Shown: positions 26,721 through 35,000 of the stretch, in pieces
How the letters are laid out: the number at the start of each line of letters is the position of its first letter
Numbering within the stretch: position 1 is the first letter of the stretch
From: Schlesneria sp. DSM 10557
GTDB lineage: Bacteria > Planctomycetota > Planctomycetia > Planctomycetales > Planctomycetaceae
DNA: 64,000 nucleotides
Direction: 5' to 3'
NCBI RefSeq assembly: GCF_041860085.1
Contig: NZ_CP124747.1
Coordinates: forward strand, 1,302,001-1,366,000
The notes under the pieces: model-generated
What the model was told of the DNA's origin: nothing
Seen by the model: the letters and a program-made list of their open reading frames with translations, nothing else
Database searches by the model: none
Position numbers and translations under genes: made by a program

Positions 26721-27197
26721 ACCATCCCCCGATCAGCCCCCGCGTAAGAGCGTCACGCGTCGTCCGTCTCACGACGAAACCTCAGCGTTCCATCAATCCT
26801 AAGCCTGCCTGGCCCTGCAGGGTAGCCACCCACCTGCGCTTCGCGCCGTGGCATCAGTAGACCTGTCGCTCCGCGACAGGATGACCGAATCGCCATCAGG
26901 TCACCTTTTCAATCCGCGGTTCGAACTGCCAAAGTGTTTTGGTGCAATTTCTTCGCGACATGAATTAGATTTAGTGGCGGATGGGTAAAGTGATCCGAAT
27001 GTTGTGGGTTGGCGTTACCGATGGCTTTCCTGTCGCGGAGCGACAGGGCTACTTCTGGAGATCCTCCGATGCTTTCGCATCTTTGGCCGCTGCAGGTGTT
27101 CGACCCCACGTCAAGTTTTAGCATCGTTGAACGACGGCTTCCACATTGGTCTCAGGCTGGCACACTCTGCTTCATCACCTAGAGAACAAAAGACTCA
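26721..27197. other. Region before the RAYT gene, carrying a 198-bp REP-bounded element
   Basis: No gene is supported in this 477-bp stretch. It contains copy A of the REP-bounded element (26857-27054), described separately, and a short flank on each side. Confidence 0.6.
26857..27054 (+). repeat. Copy A of a ~197-bp element with REP hairpins at both ends
   Basis: The left end is GTAG (26857-26860), one base, then the stem CCTGTCGC/GCGACAGG with a TCC loop (26862-26880). The right end is the mirror image, 27029-27047, followed by CTAC at 27049-27052. A GTAG tetranucleotide next to a GC-rich hairpin is the mark of REP sequences recognised by RAYT transposases (family knowledge). Copy B (27758-27954) has the same ends in the same direction, with more diverged middle sequence, 901 bp downstream on the other side of the RAYT gene. 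Confidence 0.85.
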
Positions 27198-27761
27198 ATG
27201 CCAGAGAGCGTGAGCCGGCGTTGGTATGCGGACCGGAAACTCTGGCTCCAGCGACATCACATCGATCTCTCCAAACCGGGCTGGAAGGAAGAACTTCTGA
27301 GATTACCCAACGAAGTGCGAAACAACTTTGTGCAAACCTTCTCTGAGAGATGGCATACCCAACTCGACCACTGTCATGGCGCGTGCGTACTGAGCGACCC
27401 CGCCATGTCCCTGATCGTGGTAGAAAGTCTGATGAAATTTGACGGAGATCGGTATGAACTCACGGATTTTGTCGTCATGCCGAACCACGTACATCTGATC
27501 GCAGCCTTCGCAACTGAAGATTCCATGCTCGCACAGTGCACATCATGGAAGCACTATACTGCTCATCAAATCAATTCGAAGCTCGGCCAATCCGGTCCAT
27601 TCTGGCAACAAGACGGTTTCGATCACCTGATTCGATCTGAAGACCAGTTTCAAAAGTTCCGGAAGTACATCTCGTGCAACGGGCCAAAAGCAAATCTGCC
27701 TCCGAACAAGTTTCGCCATTACTCGAAGGAATTGGGACGAGATGAGTCGAAAACAAAGTAG
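27198..27761 (+). CDS. REP-associated tyrosine transposase (RAYT, IS200-like Y1 family)
   Basis: A 187-residue transposase of the HUH Y1 fold. The metal-binding motif His-Val-His is at 97-99 (FVVMPNHVHLIAAF). RAYTs cut and move single-stranded DNA next to REP hairpins that carry GTAG; here two such elements flank the gene on both sides. The nucleophile Tyr usually sits in a helix reading like YYDR or YFDR; here that position is GFDHLIR, so Tyr157 of the following RKYIS helix is the candidate, a pattern I have seen in planctomycete RAYTs but cannot verify. The stop codon TAG (27759-27761) is formed by the GTAG of the downstream REP. Start ATG at 27198 follows GAACAAAAGACTCA with no strong ribosome-binding site. 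Confidence 0.86.
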   Translation: MPESVSRRWYADRKLWLQRHHIDLSKPGWKEELLRLPNEVRNNFVQTFSERWHTQLDHCHGACVLSDPAMSLIVVESLMKFDGDRYELTDFVVMPNHVHLIAAFATEDSMLAQCTSWKHYTAHQINSKLGQSGPFWQQDGFDHLIRSEDQFQKFRKYISCNGPKANLPPNKFRHYSKELGRDESKTK

Positions 27762-27954
27762 ACCTGTCGCTCCGCGACAGGGAAACCGAATCGCCGTCAG
27801 GACATCATTTCAATCCCGGTGCGAACAGCCAACGTGCTTCTGGTTTAATTTCTTCACGCCATGAACCAGCCTTTGAGCGGACGGACCAACCGATCAGAAT
27901 GTTCTGAGTCGGCAGTACCGACGGCTTTCCTGTCGCGGAGCGACAGGGCTACTT
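27758..27954 (+). repeat. Copy B of the ~197-bp REP-bounded element, overlapping the RAYT stop
   Basis: GTAG (27758-27761) is followed by the 8-bp REP stem CCTGTCGC with TCC loop (27763-27781). The right-hand REP stem is 27929-27947, followed by CTAC at 27949-27952. Copy B has the same order, spacing and direction as copy A and shares blocks such as ACCGAATCGCC and GTACCGA-like segments with it, while the middle parts differ. Together with copy A it brackets the transposase gene. Confidence 0.85.
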
Positions 27955-27976
27955 GGATTACTTTCAGGGCTTTTGC

Positions 27977-28549
27977 ATGAAAACGCAGTACTATACCGCG
28001 ACGAGTCTGGATGGTTTCATTGCAACAGAGGATGACTCGCTGGACTGGTTGTTCTCACTGGGCGACATCAACGATTCGAGCTATCCCGAGTTCATCGCGC
28101 AGGTCGGTGCGCTGGCGATGGGGGCTCATACCTATGAATGGATGCTGCGGCATGCAGACAAGGTGATCGAGGAAGTCGGATCGGCCTGGCCGTATGAGCA
28201 GCCGACGTGGATCTTCACACGACGAAAACTTCCGCTGATCGAAGGAGCCGATCTCCGCTTTGTCAGTGGGGACGTCGCCGCTATCCATTCCCAGATGCGG
28301 GCGGCGGCCGGGGGCAAGAATATCTGGATTGTGGGCGGGGGAGACCTGGCGGGTCAGTTCTATGACGCCGGGTTGCTCGATGAGTTGATCTTACAGGTGG
28401 GGTCTGTGACGCTGGGCCAGGGGAAGCCACTCTTTCCTCGCAGAATACTGAACCCCGTCCTCAGGCTGACTTCTGTCCAGCAGAAACAAAATGAGATGGT
28501 TGAGCTGCGATATGACATCCGGCATCCCGGGAGTCAGAACGGCGACTGA
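27977..28549 (+). CDS. Dihydrofolate reductase-like protein (RibD C-terminal family)
   Basis: A 190-residue protein of the RibD_C/DHFR-like fold: N-terminal MKTQYYTATSLDGFIATEDDSLDWL is the standard opening, and KNIWIVGGGDLAGQFYDAGLLDELILQVGSVTLGQGKPLFP (residues ~112-150) is the NADPH-binding helix-strand core. Members reduce folate- or pyrimidine-like substrates; most have no known function. The ATG at 27977 is preferred because CAGGG precedes it; an upstream in-frame ATG at 27953 would add 8 residues. It begins 23 bp after the right end of the REP-bounded element, so the element lies between it and the RAYT gene. Confidence 0.85.
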   Translation: MKTQYYTATSLDGFIATEDDSLDWLFSLGDINDSSYPEFIAQVGALAMGAHTYEWMLRHADKVIEEVGSAWPYEQPTWIFTRRKLPLIEGADLRFVSGDVAAIHSQMRAAAGGKNIWIVGGGDLAGQFYDAGLLDELILQVGSVTLGQGKPLFPRRILNPVLRLTSVQQKQNEMVELRYDIRHPGSQNGD

Positions 28550-28774
28550 TCTGTCCAAGTCGGTTCCCTCTTCGTTCAGATACCCTCGCGCTCCTGAGAG
28601 TTTCAGTGAGAAGTTGTCGAGCAAGTTGAAACTTTCGAAGGCAGGGTCCCGAGTAGTTCGGTTCACTTTCCTCGGCAGACCTTTTCGGAGGTGGGCGGAT
28701 TGGACATGATGCCCCTTCTCCCGGCTCAGTGTCGCTGACTGCCCCCAGACTATTCCTTATCGAGATCGCTTTTC

Positions 28775-30394
28775 GTGAGTCCTCCCAAAAACGTCATCGT
28801 GGCCGATTCGGACATCTATGTTGTCGAGCCAGAAACGCTCCAGCGACTTCGCCAGTTGGCTGCAGACTCACCCCTGAAACGCTCGCGAATCTGCCTTCAT
28901 CGAACCAGCGATGACCCCATTCAGGAAATGGTCATCATGTTCGACCGCGACACCTACGTGCGAGTCCACCGACATCTTAACAAGAGCGAGTCATTTCACG
29001 TGGTAGAAGGTCTGTTGCAGGTCGTCTTTTTCGATAATCAGGGGGCGGAAACACGACGGATCTCACTGGGTGCTCCCGGCACGGGGCGTCCCTGCCTTTA
29101 CCGACTGGCATGTGATGCGTGGCATACGGTTCTGGTCGAGTCCGACTGGGGAGTGATTCACGAAACCACGAACGGACCTTTTGTTCCTGGTGACGCCGAA
29201 TTCGCACCCTGGGCTCCGGACGGGCAGGACTCGGCTGAAGCAACGGCATTTCTGGAAAGTCTTCGTACCGGTTCGCCCAGGCAGTCAGGTCCGGCAGGTG
29301 CTGCGGGTACGAATTCTGCCGATTCTGGTGGTGCTGAATGGGTCGCGGACGAGAGACCGAACAGTTCCCTTCGGTCGCCCACGCTGACGACCATTATCTG
29401 CAATTACAACCACGGTCGGTCAATCGCTCGCGCGATCGAAGCGATGCTGACTCAATCGCGTCCCGCCGATGAATTCATCATCGTCGACGACGGCTCGACA
29501 GATGACAGCCTGACCATCATCCGCCACTGGGTCCAGAAGTATCCTCAGATTCGCCTGCTGATGAACGAGCGCAACCTCGGATTTCATGCATCGTTTCAAC
29601 GAGCTATCACGGAGGCAACAGGCGACTTTGTCTACAGTGGCGCCGCTGATGACCGGATTCTGCCCGGCTTTTTCGCTGGCGCGATGCGGCTCGCGGAACT
29701 GTACCCCTCAACGGGAATTATCAGTGGTCAGTTCGTCAGCGTCGATCCCCTGGGCCAACCTCGGGGAACTTCGGGACTGAAGAACATTCATCAGGAAGTC
29801 TTTCTGGAACCGTCACGCTACCTGCATGAAGTGCTTGAGGTGGAACCCGCTACCCATTCGCTCTCCGCAGCGACACTGTTCAGGCGCATTCCTCTGATTG
29901 AAATTGGTGGCTGCCCGCCGGAACTCGAGTCGTGGGGAGACACGTTCGCCATCCAGGCGCTGGGACTTCGCCATGGCTTCTGCTACTGGCCATTCCCCGC
30001 CATGGAATGGACGATCAATCCGGGAAGCTTGTCACAGGAGACTCGATCCAATCCTCTAAAAGGGATGAGGATTCTGGAACGAGCGAAACAGTGGATGCGA
30101 TCGGAACGATTTCGAAATGACTTTCCCGAGGATTATGTCGAGCGATGGTCGCAAGATTTCCTCCGGTGCATCGTCCACGAACAGCTCAGTCCCGCCATCG
30201 AAGGGAATCAGGCGTTTCAAAAAAGCTGCCGCCGGGTCGCCGCCATAGCTTCACTGCCTGTGCGAGTTTTGCTGCTCTGTTTATGTAACGTGATGCGAGC
30301 CCTCTATTTCGTGACGTTTCGCGTCATGAGGCGCGCAGCAACTCGGCGACTACGGCAGATGTACATGGCGGAAGAAGCGTCGAAGGGCGTATGA
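28775..30394 (+). CDS. WbuC-type cupin fused to a family 2 glycosyltransferase
   Basis: A 539-residue fusion. Residues ~1-150 resemble the WbuC cupin family: RLRQLAADSPLKRSRICLHRTSDDPIQEMVIMF, then the cupin core YVRVHRHLNKSESFHVVEG with His-x-His and a downstream Glu as metal-ligand candidates, and a late AWHTVLVESDWGVIHE strand. Residues ~205-440 are a GT2 domain: LTTIICNYNHGRSIARAIEAM, then FIIVDDGSTDDSLTII, and a GAADD segment in the place of the DxD metal motif. The last ~100 residues include a hydrophobic stretch near 495-515. GT2 enzymes add sugars from nucleotide donors; WbuC-like proteins are found near O-antigen genes (family knowledge). The start is GTG at 28775. The linker (~155-200) is Ser/Gly/Pro-rich. 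Confidence 0.83.
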   Translation: MSPPKNVIVADSDIYVVEPETLQRLRQLAADSPLKRSRICLHRTSDDPIQEMVIMFDRDTYVRVHRHLNKSESFHVVEGLLQVVFFDNQGAETRRISLGAPGTGRPCLYRLACDAWHTVLVESDWGVIHETTNGPFVPGDAEFAPWAPDGQDSAEATAFLESLRTGSPRQSGPAGAAGTNSADSGGAEWVADERPNSSLRSPTLTTIICNYNHGRSIARAIEAMLTQSRPADEFIIVDDGSTDDSLTIIRHWVQKYPQIRLLMNERNLGFHASFQRAITEATGDFVYSGAADDRILPGFFAGAMRLAELYPSTGIISGQFVSVDPLGQPRGTSGLKNIHQEVFLEPSRYLHEVLEVEPATHSLSAATLFRRIPLIEIGGCPPELESWGDTFAIQALGLRHGFCYWPFPAMEWTINPGSLSQETRSNPLKGMRILERAKQWMRSERFRNDFPEDYVERWSQDFLRCIVHEQLSPAIEGNQAFQKSCRRVAAIASLPVRVLLLCLCNVMRALYFVTFRVMRRAATRRLRQMYMAEEASKGV

Positions 30395-30581
30395 ACACCA
30401 CTTTCGGACAAATTGATTCAATTCTCAAAGTTGGCCGGTCGAATAGAAGATTTTAATTCCGGTAGCATTTCGCTCAAGTTGCGACGTGTGAGGTCGTAAG
30501 CCGGTTGAGAGAATGCGTGGCGGGGTCAGTTTTGACTGACAGACGCTGTTGCCTTGTCGGAACTCTTTCAGAAAAGACTGT

Positions 30582-30977
30582 ATGTCGCACCGACGCCGTT
30601 CGATCCTGATTGCAGAGAGCAATCGGGCCATGTCTCAATCTTTAAGAAATCATCTTGAGGGGGCTGGATACTCTGTCTTTGTTGCATATGACGGCGAACA
30701 GGCAGCTATTCTCGCCGCACGTCAGCGATTTGATCTGATCATCGCTGACCTGGAACTACCTGCCATGACCGGCGCCGAATTCTGTCGGCACGTACGGGAA
30801 GACTTGCGATTAACGGATATTCCCATCGTCGTGTGCTGCCCTGAGGTCATGCAGAGCGAAGCGGATCGTCTGGTCTTCGCCCACAAGGTCCCTCGAGTCT
30901 TCTCGAAACCTCTCGACCCCGCTGCGGTCGTGCAATTCACCAACGAAACCGTGAGAAACCACGCATCTGCGGTCTGA
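30582..30977 (+). CDS. Single-domain response regulator (receiver only)
   Basis: A 131-residue CheY-like receiver with no output domain. The phosphorylated Asp is Asp56 (LIIADLELPAMTG), the conserved Lys is Lys109 (FSKPLDP) and the acidic cluster near the N-terminus is AES (residues 11-13). The usual Thr/Ser after strand 4 (VVxxT/S) is replaced by Cys-Cys (VVCCPEV, residues 85-86), which may alter signal relay. ATG at 30582 is used because the receiver starts there; ATG 30549 would add 11 residues. No histidine kinase lies in the window, so its partner is elsewhere. It follows the cupin-glycosyltransferase gene after 187 bp. Confidence 0.86.
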   Translation: MSHRRRSILIAESNRAMSQSLRNHLEGAGYSVFVAYDGEQAAILAARQRFDLIIADLELPAMTGAEFCRHVREDLRLTDIPIVVCCPEVMQSEADRLVFAHKVPRVFSKPLDPAAVVQFTNETVRNHASAV

Positions 30978-32052
30978 CAGCCCCCCTCGCGCTGCCGACG
31001 GGCCCGCACGGACCTGGCGGCGTTTCTTGCGGACCAATTATTACTGCACTGGTACTGCACTGGTTGACCATCCTGGATCAGCCAGTGCTTTTTCATTTCC
31101 TGACTTGCCTGGACCATACCCTTTGCTGCGAGGCACCAAGCGTTCGTAAGCAGAGTCGCGGAGCATGTCGCAGGTATCCAAGTGGAAACGGGAAAACTTC
31201 TCCTCTGAAGATGCTGCAGCCGAGTTGCGTAAGATTGTGGAACTGCAAAAGCTGCCTCGCCGGGCTCAACCCTGGACTCACGCTTTTACCAAATCTCACC
31301 GGCAGCGAATGACTTCGAGCGTGCCCGCCTGGATTCGACGCTCTGTCGAGTGTAGGTCGAGTGCGATATCTGCTGGACAGCCTGAAATCTCCGGCTCAAC
31401 GAGAGGGCCAGAGCCGTTGGAGTGCGAAACATACACCAGTTCATCGACGTTCATCCCGCCCACTCAAGCGACTTATCTTTCGCTCGAACTTGCCATGGCA
31501 ATACTTTCTGGTGAGATCGTTCGCAAATCTCTTTGATCGCCGCATCCCCTATTATTGGGCGTTCCAGTTCACTCCTCTCGACAGAGATTTCAGTCCTTCC
31601 TCCGGCGGCCTCCGGACTCCTGGCTTTCTGTCGTCCGGAAAGGCCAGGTCGTTCTGGATTTTCGTCCGCTTGTCGTCCACAAGTTTGACGATGTGATGGC
31701 TCCTCCGTTCCAGTAACGTTTCGAACCGATCGGGCCTTCGGAACTGTCACTTCGACCCGAATGTTTCTCCCCTCCCAATTGAGTCGCCCGCCTTGAGACC
31801 CGGCACCATTTGCTGACACCTGCCGTTCGCTTGGAGAGTCGTGCGACTCGTCTCAGCATCGAATTCGGATAGCACAGCAAACTCACAAGGTGAGTTCGTT
31901 CGACTTCAATGTACGATTGCCGAATTGGCGTCTCGCGCGGTCGATGAATGCGGTTTCTACTCTCCCGTAGCAATTCATCCCACACCTACGGAAAAAAGCC
32001 GCCCCCTGTTTAAAGGGAGCGGCTTTCGATCATTGTTCAGCCCATCAGACGA
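30978..32052. other. 1.07-kb region without a supported gene
   Basis: Short open frames occur on both strands but none resembles a family I know and they overlap one another, so I do not call any. A tandem 11-bp repeat, TACTGCACTGG twice, lies at 31042-31063. The rest may be decayed coding sequence or an unrecognised RNA. The terminator of the long minus-strand gene is at its right end (31992-32026). Confidence 0.5.
31992..32026 (-). terminator. Intrinsic terminator of the giant beta-helix gene
   Basis: Read on the minus strand the stem is AAAGCCGC-T-CCC against GGG-G-GCGGCTTT, with loop TTTAAACA, followed by a run of T. It lies 27-61 bp past the stop of the 1882-residue gene. Stem, loop and T-tract all fit a Rho-independent terminator. 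Confidence 0.85.
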
Positions 32053-35000
32053 TTACGGCAGGAATGGGTTGCCTGGGCTGTCGCCGAAGTACAGAGGGAA
32101 ATCTGGATTCGGGAAATCCGGATCCTGGAATGCTCTCAAGTGGAAGTTTCCGTTGTAGAACGCATTCTGCAGATCTTGCGTCACACCATTCTGGCTGAAG
32201 TTGTTGGTCACATTCAGGTTATTCCCATCGTCAATCTGGAACAGCTGAACCAGTCGAGGCAACGGATTCTCATATCCGAAGTTCGAGATATTGTTGTCCT
32301 TGAATGGATCCGCATTTGACGCATCTCGACTTCCAAGAACTGCACCGTTGGGAGTTGAGTTGCCATCAAGTGGCATGTAGACGTTGCTGCCATCCCGCAA
32401 CGTATTAACCATCGGATCCTGGATGTTGACGGTGTTTCCGATATTACCTCGCAGCCGCATGTCCATCTGAGCCGTGTAGTCAAGATAGACCGTGCTTGGA
32501 TCTGGAGGAGTCGCTCGAACACTCAACAGTGGCTGCCATGTCTGACCGTTCTGTGGGTTGTATTGCACGAAGGATTCAACATGCAGATCGTTCGCAACGT
32601 TGCCCGTCATCCGGTTGTTCAAGATATCCGCAGCCAGGTAGGACTGCGTACTAACTCGGATAAACACACCATCCGCAGCTCTCAAGTCGCCTGCCCGACC
32701 GTTATACTGAATATTGTTGTTGTAGAGATTCAGTTTCGCATTGTTGAGGGTTGGCAGGAACATGTAGTTGCTCAAGCGATCAGCATCCTTGATCGAAGTG
32801 TTGTATCCCGTGTTACCCAAGCCATTATTCTGTGTGTCGTTCGGATTGAATGGGATGGGAGGATCAGCGTCAGCATTGGTGTCTTGGAACAGCACGAAAT
32901 AGTCAGTTCTCGCGTAACCTGCGTTCTGTTCCATTTTCACACCGAACGCGCCATTATCATGGATGTTATTGCCCACGAGATTGAAAGTACTGTACTCGGT
33001 CGCATCAATGTCTGAAGCGGAGTATCTAAATCCACCAAAGTTGCCTTGCAACAGAATATTGACCCCGCTTCCCCCGTTACCAGCAATCTGCGAATCCGAG
33101 ATATTCGCGTTCAACACACCCCCTGGATCTGATGACCAGTTCCCAGTTCCGTCCGAGGTCAGCGATACATCCGAGAAGCCGTTCCCGAATAGGTTGATTC
33201 CGTTGAGCGTATTACCCTGTACAACTGATTCGGTCACGTTTAGCGTGGCACGTCCCGCACCATTGAACAACCAGGTTGTAGAATCAGCTCCGTCCACGAT
33301 CGTGAGCTTCGAAACGGTCTGGAAGTTGATCCCGTGGCCACCGTTAGCATTAATTGCAAGCGGCCCGCCTACGATCACTCGATCAACAGTCAATTGGGTA
33401 TCCGCTGAGATCGCCGATTGGACGAAGATACCATCTCCCCGGTTGCCCTGGATGAATGTTCCATACTTTGGCGTCGCATTCACAGTGTCTCCCTGGACCA
33501 AGATATCATGGTCTCCTCCCAGGTACTGAGCCAGAATACCGCTCAATCCAGTAGCGTTGGCACCGAAGCCATTGCCGTTGATTTCTGTGCTTCCAGTGTT
33601 GGCACTCACTTGCATGAACGTTACAGATGGAGCATCGTAAGGCAGAACAGGATTGTTGGTCGTTTGGTCAGTTGGAGTGATAGTACTGGTCATGAAGATT
33701 CCATTCGATCCGTTGTTATTGATCTGCACGTTATCGAATGTTGACCGTTCATTTCCCATCGTATATCCGAACTCCGCACCTGGGCTTAGGCTGACGCGAA
33801 GGCCGTTCTGAGCATTATTATTGAATGTCGTCGCCGTGGCGTTGAGGACCAGTTGCGAATCACCAAGCAGGTCGACTCGGGCACCTTGTCCAACTCCGTT
33901 GATACCGTTGTTGTTCAGCGACGACTGAATCAGGTTGATGCGATTCGGCCCAGGATACTTCTGTGTTGGATCCTCGGGATCATTACCAAGTCCATGGAAA
34001 TTGAAGCCGTTGACCAAGTTGCTTTGCATCGAGCTGTTGACGATATTGGCCCGAACCAGTGAAGCAGAAGCTCGGTTGAACAGAATACCGTTCTCGTTAT
34101 TGCTGTTCATCAGCGTGTCGTAGATGCTGGCATGCATGTACGACCGGTCGTTGCTGTTCAGGACGATACCGTTGAGGCGGTTGTTCGACAACGAGCTTCC
34201 CGTGACGAGCAGGTTGAGGGTACTGCTGCCGTTGGTGGTTCCAGACAGACCGTTGCCCGTGGGGACACCATTCGAGGTTTCACCCGTGCCCGAGGAGCTG
34301 TTGGAGAACACGTTCTGGAGTGTGACGTCCAGGACCGAGTTTCCGTTGCTGACAAAGGCCATGTTATCGCCACCGGTCGTGTCGATGTTGTTACCCGAAC
34401 CAGCACCGTTGCCGCTGTAGTTGTCTCGCTGCGAGGTGAAGTTCAAGCGAGCGTTACCGTCTGTTGAGATCTGCAGACCGTTCCCCGCGTTGTTCAGGAC
34501 GTCATTGTCACGAGACACGACTGTCATGCCGCCGGTTGATGTTCCATCGGACCGCAATGAGATTCCGTCATTGAAGTTCGAGGAAATGATGTTGGAATCG
34601 ATGATCGCGTTGAGCGTCGAGCTGTCATGTCGTTCCAGGGCCAGTCCACCGCCGGTGAAGGCCGAGATACCCGCACCCGTGATTCCCGTGCCGTTGTTCG
34701 AGATCTCATTGTTGCGAATCAGCAGGTTATTTGAGGTCGAGGTTCCCGAAGTTTCGACTCGGATACCATAACCGCCGTAACCCGTAACCGTATTGTTGAT
34801 GATGTTAGCCGAGTTCACGACCGAGGCACCCGACGAGGCGATGTGGATTCCGTCCTGGCCATTGCCAAAGCCGGGAATCGATGCACCGAACACGTCACCC
34901 GTGGCCGAGACCGCGTCGCTGGTTGAATTGAGCTGTGTGACTCGCTGCGTTGACGACAATCCATTGCTGAAGTTCACCGTGATGGACGACCCGTTCGTCG

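Noticed and set aside
31451..31985. Two overlapping minus-strand frames of 122 and 131 codons
   Set aside because: Neither resembles a known protein and they conflict with each other; no ribosome-binding site.
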